Position numbers and translations under genes: made by a program. 9,755 nt of DNA from assembly GCA_020697635.1 (NCBI GenBank), contig JAEHCT010000035.1, forward strand, positions 1 to 9,755. The letters are read 5' to 3'. The notes beneath the pieces were generated by a model. That model was not told where the DNA came from, did no database searches, and worked only from the letters and a program-made list of their open reading frames with translations. Source of the DNA: Candidatus Bathyarchaeota archaeon (GTDB lineage: Archaea; Thermoproteota; Bathyarchaeia; TCS64). This document shows, piece by piece, positions 1-6,505 of the stretch; the stretch's first letter is position 1, and the number at the start of each line of letters is the position of its first letter.

Positions 1-137
1 CCATCGTCGTGAAAGCCGTGGACTCGGCCATGAAGCGAGACGTTGCCAGCGGCGACAGCTTCGATGTCGCTGTCATCGACGCTGCTGGGTTCAGAGAGCT
101 GTCCCCGGAGGAGAAGGCTGCAATACTCAACAACTGA
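1..137 (+). CDS. psmB: Proteasome beta subunit, C-terminal fragment (partial at 5' edge)
   Basis: Reading from base 3 gives 44 residues ending in TGA (135-137). The tail runs AVDSAMKRDVASGDSFDVAV and then IDAAGFRELSPEEKAAI. The pattern of a conserved alpha helix, a RD-x-x-SG turn (residues 12-17 of the fragment), a final beta strand and a short charged tail is that of the C-terminal end of archaeal 20S proteasome beta subunits, the proteolytic rings of the cytosolic 20S particle. The N-terminal catalytic threonine and most of the protein lie upstream of the window, so activity cannot be judged. The gene directly precedes aCPSF1 with a gap of 10 bases, an arrangement I recall from Thermoproteota. 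The family assignment is fairly firm for so short a piece; it rests on the tail pattern plus the neighbour. Confidence 0.8.
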   Translation, partial: IVVKAVDSAMKRDVASGDSFDVAVIDAAGFRELSPEEKAAILNN

Positions 138-147
138 GATCGATGAA

Positions 148-2064
148 ATGTATCAAAACACGCATGGCTTAACCTACTCAGAGATAAGGCAAGCGATACT
201 TGATAAGATACCTCCCGAGGTAGGGATAACGCGTATAGAGTTCGAGGGCCCAAGGCTCGCTATATACTGTCATAAGCCCGAGATACTGCAGGAGAGAGGC
301 CACATCGTCGGAGAGATAGCCGGCTTAATTAAGAAGCGGATAGTGATCCGCAGTGACCCCTCCGTGAGGTTGCCTGAGGTCCAGTCCGAGAGCATAATCA
401 AAGAGATTCTGGAGGAGGCTGGCCTCGTTCAGGCTTACTTCGATCCCGCGCTGGGGGAGGTGGTTCTCGAGGTCGAGAAGCCCGGCGTCGCCATCGGTAA
501 GAGCGGCTCAAACGTCTTAGAGATCGTCACGAGAACCCATTGGAGCCCTAACTTCGTGCGCTCTCCGCCCATACCGTCCATGACGATCAAGCAGATCAGG
601 GGATTTCTCTACAGCAAGAGCAAGGAGAGGGAGCGGGTTCTCAGGGAGACCGGCGAGTCCATCTTCAGGCCCATCTACCAGCAGTCGGGCGACGTCAGGG
701 TTACGTTCCTCGGCGGCAGCAGACAGGTGGGTAGGTCAGCGATCCTCGTCAAGACCCGTGAGAGCCAGATACTCCTCGACTGCGGCATCAACCCTGGCAG
801 CAGGAGGCCAATCCAGAGCTACCCACGGCTAGACGTGGAGGAGTTCGACATCAACAACCTCGACGCCGTCGTCATCTCTCACGCTCACCTGGACCACTGC
901 GGGTTCCTTCCGTACCTCTACAAGTACGGGTATAGCGGCCCGGTCTACTGCAGCGAGCCCACGGCCAACGTCATGACCCTTCTCCAGAGCGACTACATCG
1001 ACGTGACCCGGAAGGAGGGAAACGTGCCGCCGTACAGCCCCGAGGACATATTAGAGGTTATACTCCACACCATCCCGCTGAGTTACGGTGAAGTGACGGA
1101 CGTCTCCCCAGACGTGAGGCTCACTCTCCATAACGCTGGCCACATCCTCGGTTCGAGCCTAGTTCACCTCCACATAGGCAAGGGCCTTCACAACATCGTT
1201 TACACCGGCGACTTCAAGTACGGGCCTACGGCGCTGCTGCAGCCGGCGTCTACCTACTTCCCACGGGTCGAGACGCTGATAATGGAGGCGACCTACGGGA
1301 ACCCCGACAACGTCTCGCCCAGCCGAGACGAGACAGACGCAGAGTTCGTTGACATAGCGAACAACATCCTTAAGAAAGGAAAGGTCTTGATACCGGTCCC
1401 CGCCGTCGGCAGATCCCAGGAGATACTGATGGTCATAAACAAGTACATGCAGAGTGGCGACATGCTGGAGGTGCCCGTCTACATAGAGGGGATGATCAGC
1501 GAGGCCACGGGCATCCACACCGCCTTCCCTGATTACCTGAGCCACGAGATACGTGATCAGATACTGAAGCAGGGGGCGAACCCGTTCGAGAGCGATTACT
1601 TCACGGTGGTGAGGCAGCACGACAGCCGCGACGAGATCGTTGAGGGGGGCCCATGCATAATCATGGCTACGGCGGGTATGATGGAGGGGGGCCCGGTGCT
1701 GGACTACTTCAAACGCCTAGCACCTTACGACGAGAACGGCCTGATCTTCGTCAGCTACCAAGTGACAGGGACCATGGGTCACCGCGTCCAGTCGGGGATG
1801 GGGTCGGCTCAGATGTACAACAGGGACGGCAAGCTGGAGGTCATCAACATCGACATGAGCACCCACACGGTGCACGGCTTCTCTGGGCACAGCGACAGGA
1901 GGCAGCTTGTCAACTATGTGCGCAGGCTGAGGCCGCAGCCGAAGAGGGTGTTCGTGGTTCACGGCGAGGAGTCTAAGTGCGAGAACCTCTCGAGAACCGT
2001 ATCCAAGATGCGTGGTGTGCGGGGTAACGCGCCGAGGCTGCTTGACACGTTCAGGCTAGCCTAG
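148..2064 (+). CDS. aCPSF1/FttA: KH-domain beta-CASP ribonuclease and transcription termination factor
   Basis: This is a 638-residue protein, the usual family size. Archaeal aCPSF1 (FttA) is a cytosolic endo/5'-3' exonuclease that cleaves nascent RNA at U-rich sites and terminates transcription. Two N-terminal KH domains cover about residues 1-70 and 70-150, with the GKSG loop at 117-120. The metallo-beta-lactamase core carries HAHLDH (245-250), NAGHILGS (His332) and TGD (Asp355). The beta-CASP insert follows, with motif A at Glu380 (IMEATYG), then GFSGHSD (His581) and VVHGE (His605). All metal ligands are therefore present. I chose ATG 148, ten bases after the psmB stop, because the conserved N-terminus begins there; the open frame extends back to base 43, but that part overlaps psmB in another frame and looks like shadow. 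The Shine-Dalgarno signal is weak, so translation may be coupled to psmB. The stop shares CTAG with convergent sepF. Confidence 0.96.
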   Translation: MYQNTHGLTYSEIRQAILDKIPPEVGITRIEFEGPRLAIYCHKPEILQERGHIVGEIAGLIKKRIVIRSDPSVRLPEVQSESIIKEILEEAGLVQAYFDPALGEVVLEVEKPGVAIGKSGSNVLEIVTRTHWSPNFVRSPPIPSMTIKQIRGFLYSKSKERERVLRETGESIFRPIYQQSGDVRVTFLGGSRQVGRSAILVKTRESQILLDCGINPGSRRPIQSYPRLDVEEFDINNLDAVVISHAHLDHCGFLPYLYKYGYSGPVYCSEPTANVMTLLQSDYIDVTRKEGNVPPYSPEDILEVILHTIPLSYGEVTDVSPDVRLTLHNAGHILGSSLVHLHIGKGLHNIVYTGDFKYGPTALLQPASTYFPRVETLIMEATYGNPDNVSPSRDETDAEFVDIANNILKKGKVLIPVPAVGRSQEILMVINKYMQSGDMLEVPVYIEGMISEATGIHTAFPDYLSHEIRDQILKQGANPFESDYFTVVRQHDSRDEIVEGGPCIIMATAGMMEGGPVLDYFKRLAPYDENGLIFVSYQVTGTMGHRVQSGMGSAQMYNRDGKLEVINIDMSTHTVHGFSGHSDRRQLVNYVRRLRPQPKRVFVVHGEESKCENLSRTVSKMRGVRGNAPRLLDTFRLA

Positions 2065-2372
2065 TCTCGGCTCCGCCATATCCTGATGTTCTTAGGCGTC
2101 ACAATTACTCTTTCTTCTCCGAGGCGGGCGATGTCCCCCTCTATGAGCTGGGCGTACTCGTTGAGCTCGTTGATGCCTCTCTTGACGTCCTCTATGTTGT
2201 GCTTGGCGAGGGGGCTGACGTTGCAGATGACTATGTTTCCCGCCCTCACCTCCGCCTTGATGACGTCTATGTCCTCGTAGGCCCTGAGGGGGATCGCCTT
2301 TATGTACCGTGACGCAGAAAGCTCACGTTCCTCCTCAGATTTGACTACCAGTCGGTCGAGCATACTCCTCAT
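2061..2372 (-). CDS. sepF: SepF-like cell division protein
   Basis: The gene encodes 103 residues. The core YIKAIPLRAYEDIDVI (about 23-38), the strand GNIVICNVSPLAK (45-57), a helix to about 77 and the segment LIEGDIARLGEERVIVTP (76-93) match the SepF/DUF552 fold. Archaeal SepF anchors FtsZ to the membrane at mid-cell. The first ~12 residues (MRSMLDRLVV...) are short and could form the membrane-binding amphipathic helix usual for SepF, but this is inference. ATG 2372 fits a leaderless transcript, since a TATA-like box is centred 26 bases upstream; Met4 (2363) is an alternative start, but AGGAG lies too close to it to act as a ribosome site. The gene converges on aCPSF1 and overlaps its stop by three bases. 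Family confidence is high; the division role is from established knowledge of homologues. Confidence 0.88.
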   Translation of the reverse strand: MRSMLDRLVVKSEEERELSASRYIKAIPLRAYEDIDVIKAEVRAGNIVICNVSPLAKHNIEDVKRGINELNEYAQLIEGDIARLGEERVIVTPKNIRIWRSRD

Positions 2373-2393
2373 CCAGATAATTCATCTATACTG

Positions 2394-2401
2394 TTATATA
2401 A
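2394..2401 (-). promoter_or_regulatory. TATA-like box of sepF (leaderless type)
   Basis: TTATATAA is centred at about 2397.5, 26 bases from the sepF ATG at 2372, the standard archaeal distance from TATA box to transcription start. This implies that the sepF mRNA begins at or within a base or two of its start codon. No Shine-Dalgarno sequence precedes the ATG, which agrees. The motif is itself palindromic and lies in a run of A/T, so its exact register is uncertain. Confidence 0.55.
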
Positions 2402-2434
2402 TATATTAATGGACGTTGTATAGATTTTTCCATA

Positions 2435-2449
2435 GAAAACGTGGTTTTC
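2435..2449. promoter_or_regulatory. Inverted repeat in the sepF/OCD divergent control region
   Basis: GAAAAC-GTG-GTTTTC is a perfect 6+3+6 inverted repeat lying between the two divergent promoters. A further CACGTTTT at 2462-2469 is the reverse complement of AAAACGTG at 2436-2443 or immediately beside it, so the CACGT-type motif recurs in the same interval. It may be a regulator site or a chance product of A/T-rich DNA. No regulator is identified. Confidence 0.3.
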
Positions 2450-2473
2450 CGTGTATTTTCTCACGTTTTTATT

Positions 2474-2489
2474 AGTATATTTTATTTTG
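2474..2489 (+). promoter_or_regulatory. Probable TATA region of the OCD-family gene
   Basis: The A/T-rich run AGTATATTTTATTTTG provides TATA-like sequence centred around 2479-2485. Adding about 26 bases puts transcription start near 2505-2511, giving a leader of roughly 10-15 bases before ATG 2520. The start would then fall inside the 17-bp palindrome described separately. Confidence 0.45.
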
Positions 2490-2503
2490 TGTCACCCTTC
2501 ATC

Positions 2504-2520
2504 TACCTGTTGAACAGGTA
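2504..2520 (+). promoter_or_regulatory. Perfect 17-bp palindrome abutting the OCD start codon (candidate operator)
   Basis: TACCTGTTGAACAGGTA is an 8-bp arm, one central base and the exact reverse-complement arm. The last base is the A of the ATG start codon. It lies just downstream of the probable TATA region, covering the expected transcription start, where a bound dimeric repressor would block polymerase. The size suits a small helix-turn-helix dimer such as an Lrp/AsnC-type or MarR-type regulator, but no regulator gene is in view, so the protein partner is unknown. Confidence 0.5.
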
Positions 2521-3470
2521 TGCTTATACTTTCTGATGGGGACGTAGAGAAGCTTCTGGAGATGGGTGAGGTCATCGACACCGTTGAGGAGGCGTTCAGG
2601 GAGTACGCGGAGGGGAACGTGGTCATGCCCGCCAGGAGCACCATCATGGTGCCCAAGTACAACGGCAGCATAAGCTTCATGCCCAGCTACCTCGCCGGCG
2701 TCGACGCCCAAGCCACCAAGATAATCAGCATCTACCCCGACAACAGGGAGAAGGGGCTCCCCACCACCGCTGCTTGGATAGTGGTCAACGACCCTGAGAC
2801 TGGGATGATCGAGGCGTTCATGGACGCCACCTATCTGACGGCCATGAGGACAGGCGCGGTCACAGGCGTCGCGGCACGGTACCTAGCTCCGGAGGTCTCG
2901 AAGGTTGTAGCCGTATTTGGCGCCGGCGTGCAGGGGCGTACCCAGACCTGGGCCGCCTGCACAGTCAGGGACGTCGAGCGAGTCTACGTCTACGACCTGT
3001 ACAAGGAGGCGCGTGAACGGTTCGCCGAGGAGATGACCGAGAAGCTGGGAGTCGAGGTGGTCCCCGCAGCCAGCGGCGAGGAGGCGTGCATAGACGCTGA
3101 CATAGTGCTGACGGCGACCACCAGCCCCAAGCCCGTGATTAGGCGGGCGTGGCTGAAGGAAAGGGTCCATGTGAGCGCCATCGGGGCCTTCTACCCTGAC
3201 TGGAGGGAGCTGGACACAGCCACGGTGGCTGAGAGCAAGCTGGTCATCGACGATTACGAGGGCATAATGCTTGAGGCGGGGGACGTTCTCATACCCATAT
3301 CGGAGGGCGCCATCACGGAGGACCACATCTACGCCGAGCTGAAGGAGCTCGTGTCGGGCCAGAAGGAGGGACGCACGGCGGAGGACGGGGTGACGGTGTT
3401 CAAGTCCGTGGGCATCGCCATACAGGACAGCAGCGTGGCGAACCTGATGCTCAGGAAGCTGAGGGGTTAA
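2520..3470 (+). CDS. Ornithine cyclodeaminase/mu-crystallin family NAD(P)H-dependent enzyme
   Basis: This 316-residue protein is of normal length for a family that includes ornithine cyclodeaminase, archaeal alanine dehydrogenase, and imine or ketimine reductases such as mu-crystallin. The N-terminal part carries MPAR (36-39), Lys67 in ATKIIS and RTGAVTG (110-116), the substrate-binding residues of the family. The Rossmann motif is GAGVQG (134-139). The C-terminus has the signature TVFKSVGIAIQD (292-303). At the position where ornithine cyclodeaminases have a catalytic Asp, the segment reads GAFYPDWREL (222-231). That resembles mu-crystallin (PDWREL) and argues against plain ornithine cyclodeaminase. 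Substrate cannot be settled: ketimine/pyrroline-carboxylate reduction or amino-acid dehydrogenation are the likeliest. ATG 2520 starts exactly at the conserved N-terminus. The gene is probably monocistronic and controlled from the divergent region. Confidence 0.85.
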   Translation: MLILSDGDVEKLLEMGEVIDTVEEAFREYAEGNVVMPARSTIMVPKYNGSISFMPSYLAGVDAQATKIISIYPDNREKGLPTTAAWIVVNDPETGMIEAFMDATYLTAMRTGAVTGVAARYLAPEVSKVVAVFGAGVQGRTQTWAACTVRDVERVYVYDLYKEARERFAEEMTEKLGVEVVPAASGEEACIDADIVLTATTSPKPVIRRAWLKERVHVSAIGAFYPDWRELDTATVAESKLVIDDYEGIMLEAGDVLIPISEGAITEDHIYAELKELVSGQKEGRTAEDGVTVFKSVGIAIQDSSVANLMLRKLRG

Positions 3471-3500
3471 CCTAGCCCAATTTCTATCCCTAAATTCTCG

Positions 3501-3510
3501 TTAAAATTAA
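3501..3510 (+). promoter_or_regulatory. Possible TATA box of the symporter gene
   Basis: TTAAAATTAA in the 81-base gap after the OCD gene would place transcription start near 3531, leaving a short leader that contains the AGGTGA ribosome site. Short 6-bp inverted arms, CCTAAA (3489-3494) and TTTAGG (3516-3521), flank it. Given the A/T richness these may be chance. Confidence 0.35.
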
Positions 3511-3540
3511 ATCTCTTTAGGTTTAGTTATCCTTGTAGTT

Positions 3541-3546
3541 AGGTGA
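3541..3546 (+). promoter_or_regulatory. Ribosome binding site that favours start GTG 3552
   Basis: AGGTGA is a good archaeal Shine-Dalgarno core. It lies five bases before GTG 3552 but overlaps the alternative in-frame GTG at 3543, so it supports the downstream start for the symporter. Confidence 0.6.
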
Positions 3547-3551
3547 GTTGC

Positions 3552-5060
3552 GTGCTGGGTGATTATGGCTGGGTCTTCGGCGTAGTGTTCGGCTTCTACA
3601 TGCTCATACTGATCGCCATAGGTTACCTCTCCGCCAAGAAGGTTCAATCCATCGAGGACTACTACGTCGCGGGCAGGAACATAGGGCCCGCCCTTATCGG
3701 CATCCACTACGGCACCGTCTACTTCAGCTCCGTGCTCATGATCGGAGGAGGCGCATACGCGTACAGGTTCGGGTACGCTACCCTGTGGATAGCCATCGGG
3801 AACACCATCATGGGCGCCCTGCTCCCTTTCCTGCTCTTCGGCGGCAGGATAAGGTCGTTCAGCGAGGCGCTCGGCGCCTTGACGCTGCCTGACTTCTTCA
3901 GGGAGCGGTACCAGAGCCGGTTCCTCCACGTCTGGACGGCGGCCTTGACCATAGTCTTCATGACGGTCTATCTGGTCTCGGTGTTCATGGGCGTCAGCTA
4001 CATATTCAATGTGACCATGAACCTCAGCTTCGAAGTGAGCCTCCTCATCACCGCCGTCATCGTGGGCTTCTACCTCGCCGTCGGCGGCACGGTGGCGTGC
4101 GTCTGGAACGACTTCATCCAGGGCACCGTCATGGCGGCGGGCACACTGTTCCTGACGGCCATGGTGATACTGAGGAACGGCGGCGTCGGCAACATCACCC
4201 GAGGGCTGGCGCAGATAGACCCGGGGCTGGTCTCGTCTCCCGGCCTATGGGGATTCTGGGGGCTCTTCAGCTACGTTATGGTGACCAGCATCGGGCCGTG
4301 GGGGCTCCCCCAGTCGCTGACCCGGTTCTACATGATGAAGGACCCCAAGGTGGCGCGTTGGGGCATGATCTTCGCGACCATGTTCTGCATCGCCATGACC
4401 ACGTGCAGCTACTTCAACGGCGCCTCCGCCAGATACATGTTCACGGTGAACGACGTCGCGGTGCCCCTCACAGCCGCAGGCGTACCGGACTACGACATAG
4501 TGATCCCTCAGCTCATCCTCCTCGTGCTGCCGGCGTTCATCGGCGCAATATACCTATCCGCGGTCATCGCGGCCAGCCAGTCGACCGCCGACGCCGTGAT
4601 ACTGATGGCCAGCTTCGGGTTGGCACGGGACATCTACCACAAACTGGTGAACCCCGAGGCAGAGGACGAGCGCATCCTCTACCTAAGCAAGTTCGCCACG
4701 GCGGCCGTCACACTCGGTGGCCTGGTCATGGCTTATTTCCGCCCCAAGATGATACTTGATATGGCGATGATCGCGTGGGCGTGCCTCTCGGCGGCCATAA
4801 TGGCTCCTTTCCTCTACGGCATCTACCTGAAGAATGCTACACAGACCGCGGCCGTCTTTACCTCGGTGACGGCTTTCCTGCTCGCGGTGGCGTGGGGCCC
4901 CTGGGTCCTCAACAGGCCCTACAACATGCACGAGTTCCTCGTTAGCCAGCTCTACGCGTGGTCAGTGTTCCCGGTCGTAAACTACATCGCTTTAGCAAGG
5001 GGCTCGGGTGTCGTGGACGAGGGGCTGGTCGAGCGCCTCTGGGCTTCCCTCAACTCCTGA
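3552..5060 (+). CDS. Sodium:solute symporter family transporter (SSS, PutP/PanF-like)
   Basis: This is a 502-residue integral membrane protein with about 13 hydrophobic segments, the normal size and layout for the SSS family. These proteins import proline, pantothenate, carboxylates, sugars and similar solutes with Na+. Family marks are DYYVAGRN after the first helix (about 36-43), LTLPDFFRERY (about 111-121), a helix with VGGTVACVWNDFIQG (about 177-191) and SIGPWGLPQSLTRFY (about 246-260). The segment AASQSTADA (about 341-348) holds the Ser-Thr pair corresponding to the Na2 sodium site of PutP. Substrate cannot be read from sequence. GTG 3552 is preferred over GTG 3543 because of the AGGTGA site. 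The gene lies between an OCD-family enzyme and korDABC, which suggests uptake of an amino acid or organic acid (inference). Confidence 0.9.
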   Translation: MLGDYGWVFGVVFGFYMLILIAIGYLSAKKVQSIEDYYVAGRNIGPALIGIHYGTVYFSSVLMIGGGAYAYRFGYATLWIAIGNTIMGALLPFLLFGGRIRSFSEALGALTLPDFFRERYQSRFLHVWTAALTIVFMTVYLVSVFMGVSYIFNVTMNLSFEVSLLITAVIVGFYLAVGGTVACVWNDFIQGTVMAAGTLFLTAMVILRNGGVGNITRGLAQIDPGLVSSPGLWGFWGLFSYVMVTSIGPWGLPQSLTRFYMMKDPKVARWGMIFATMFCIAMTTCSYFNGASARYMFTVNDVAVPLTAAGVPDYDIVIPQLILLVLPAFIGAIYLSAVIAASQSTADAVILMASFGLARDIYHKLVNPEAEDERILYLSKFATAAVTLGGLVMAYFRPKMILDMAMIAWACLSAAIMAPFLYGIYLKNATQTAAVFTSVTAFLLAVAWGPWVLNRPYNMHEFLVSQLYAWSVFPVVNYIALARGSGVVDEGLVERLWASLNS

Positions 5061-5097
5061 TATCACGACCATGAAACCTCTCTGGTAGCAACCCTCA

Positions 5098-5385
5098 ATG
5101 TTTTATTACAGCTTCCTCATAGTAAACAGATTCACAGACCCTACGAGGTGTGTTGACACGGCTAAGAAGTTCAAGGTCACGATAGAGGATGACAAGTGCA
5201 AGGGCTGCCTCATATGCGTCCACGTCTGTGAGCAGCGTGGAGGCAAGATACTCAAGGCGTCGGACAGGAAGACGGCGCTGGGCGGCATAAAGCCGGTGCC
5301 CGAAGGCGACTGCATTGGCTGCCGCTGGTGCGAGCGGTACTGCCCCGACTTCGCGCTATACGTGGAGGAGATGCAGGATGCTTGA
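5098..5385 (+). CDS. korD: 2-oxoacid:ferredoxin oxidoreductase delta subunit (2x[4Fe-4S] ferredoxin-like)
   Basis: With ATG 5098 the protein has 95 residues. Two [4Fe-4S] motifs are clear: Cys34, 37, 40, 44 (CKGCLICVHVCE, with Glu where Pro is usual) and Cys72, 75, 78, 82 (CIGCRWCERYCP). It is the small electron-transfer subunit carrying electrons from the alpha/beta catalytic core to ferredoxin. The first ~20 residues (MFYYSFLIVNRF...) have no counterpart that I recognise in the family and are encoded by A/T-rich, intergenic-looking DNA. The real product may start at ACG 5158, giving 75 residues beginning (M)AKKFKV, with a good Shine-Dalgarno site. The stop overlaps korA by eight bases. The function is secure; the start is not. 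Confidence 0.88.
   Translation: MFYYSFLIVNRFTDPTRCVDTAKKFKVTIEDDKCKGCLICVHVCEQRGGKILKASDRKTALGGIKPVPEGDCIGCRWCERYCPDFALYVEEMQDA
5101..5109 (+). promoter_or_regulatory. Possible TATA box of the korDABC operon, inside the annotated korD 5' end
   Basis: TTTTATTAC is the only TATA-like sequence between the symporter stop and the ferredoxin domain of korD. It would place transcription start near 5131. It lies downstream of the only ATG (5098) available for korD, so if it is the promoter, translation must start later, which agrees with the GAGGTG site at 5145. Promoter strength and use are unproven; read-through from the symporter gene is also possible. Confidence 0.35.
5145..5150 (+). promoter_or_regulatory. 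Shine-Dalgarno site pointing to a non-standard korD start (ACG 5158)
   Basis: GAGGTG lies seven bases before ACG 5158, the ideal spacing, and the frame from there reads MAKKFKVTIEDDKCKGC if ACG is initiated with methionine. No in-frame ATG, GTG or TTG lies within reach of this site. Confidence 0.45.
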
Positions 5386-6505
5386 ACCCGGTAGACACCT
5401 GACCCTAGGCAACGTGGCGTGCGCAGAGGGCGCGCTGAGGGCGGGGTGCAGGTTCTTCGCCGGCTACCCGATAACGCCGGCGAGCGAGATAAGCCACCAC
5501 ATCGCCGCCGAGATACCCAAGGTGGGCGGACTATACGTCCAGATGGAGGACGAGATTGCGAGCATAGCCAGCGTCATAGGCGCCAGCTGGGCGGGGGCCA
5601 AGGCCATGACGGCCACTAGCGGGCCCGGGTTCAGCCTCATGCAGGAGAACATAGGGTACGCCCACATGACTGAGACGCCTCTGGTGCTGGTGAACGTCCA
5701 GAGGAGCGGCCCCAGCACCGGGCAGGCCACGGACCCGAGCCAGCAGGACATCATGCAGGCAAGGTACGGGAGCCACGGGGACTACGAGGTGATAGCTGTC
5801 ACCCCGTGGAGCGTCCAGGAGATGTTCGACCTCACCGTGCGGGCGTTCAACCTAGCCGAGACGTACAGGACCCCGGTGATGCTAATGGCGGACGGCGTGG
5901 TAGGCCACATGAAGGAGAAGCTTACGGTGCCTGAGAAGGTGGACGTCGTTGACAGGAGGAAGCCGACGAGCAGGGAGGACACGCCGTGGGGGACGGACGA
6001 CCCCAGCGGCGTGCCGCCGATGCCCGCGTTCGGCGAAGGATACGCCCTCCTCGTCACAGGCTCGACCCATAGGCCGGACGGCGTACGCAACTATGCGCCC
6101 GAGTACCACCAGATGATCGTCTATCGCACGAGGGACAAGATACTCAACGCCGAGCCCAAGATACGTGACATCCACAGGGAGCACCTGGACGACGCCAGGG
6201 TCGCCGTGCTTAGCTTCGGCGCCTCCGCGCGGCCCAGCTACGACGCCGTCGTCAAGGCGCGGGAGCAGGGCGTCAAGGCGGGTCTCTTCAGGCTCAGGAC
6301 GCTGTGGCCGCTACCGGAGAACGAGATCAGGGCGCTGGCTGATCAGGTGGACGCTATACTGGTCGTCGAGATGAACGTAGGTAAGCTCGTCAAGGAGGTC
6401 GAGCGCGTGGTCTGCGGCAAGGCAAAGGTCGCTAGCCTAGCCAAGGTGGGAGGAGTGCTGCCGCTTGGCCGCGAGGTCCTCGAAGAGGTTAGGAGGCTGG
6501 CATAG
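5378..6505 (+). CDS. korA: 2-oxoacid:ferredoxin oxidoreductase alpha subunit (KorA type)
   Basis: The 375-residue length is typical of a stand-alone alpha subunit (domains I and II, not fused to gamma). The YPITPASEI motif (30-38) interacts with thiamine diphosphate and substrate and is the form seen in 2-oxoglutarate and branched-chain enzymes. It is followed by QMEDEIAS (55-62), TATSGPGFSLM (78-88) and QRSGPSTGQATDPSQQD (108-124), then a C-terminal domain with LRTLWPLPE (306-314) and VEMNVGKLVKEVE (330-342). With KorB it oxidatively decarboxylates a 2-oxoacid to acyl-CoA in the cytosol and reduces ferredoxin. 2-Oxoglutarate is the default guess; substrate range is not provable here. ATG 5378 is preceded by GGAGGAG (5364-5370) at seven bases and overlaps korD; the longer open frame back to 5315 is inside korD. 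The gene ends in TAGTG, overlapping korB by one base. Confidence 0.93.
   Translation: MLEPGRHLTLGNVACAEGALRAGCRFFAGYPITPASEISHHIAAEIPKVGGLYVQMEDEIASIASVIGASWAGAKAMTATSGPGFSLMQENIGYAHMTETPLVLVNVQRSGPSTGQATDPSQQDIMQARYGSHGDYEVIAVTPWSVQEMFDLTVRAFNLAETYRTPVMLMADGVVGHMKEKLTVPEKVDVVDRRKPTSREDTPWGTDDPSGVPPMPAFGEGYALLVTGSTHRPDGVRNYAPEYHQMIVYRTRDKILNAEPKIRDIHREHLDDARVAVLSFGASARPSYDAVVKAREQGVKAGLFRLRTLWPLPENEIRALADQVDAILVVEMNVGKLVKEVERVVCGKAKVASLAKVGGVLPLGREVLEEVRRLA

Noticed and set aside
43..147. Upstream extension of the aCPSF1 reading frame by 35 residues
   Set aside because: It overlaps the psmB tail in another frame, has a low-complexity Ser/Arg-rich translation, and the 638-residue protein from ATG 148 already has full family length.
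3489..3521. CCTAAA/TTTAGG inverted pair before the symporter as a firm operator or terminator
   Set aside because: Arms are only six bases in an A/T-rich gap; chance is a sufficient explanation, so it is mentioned only as a weak parallel.
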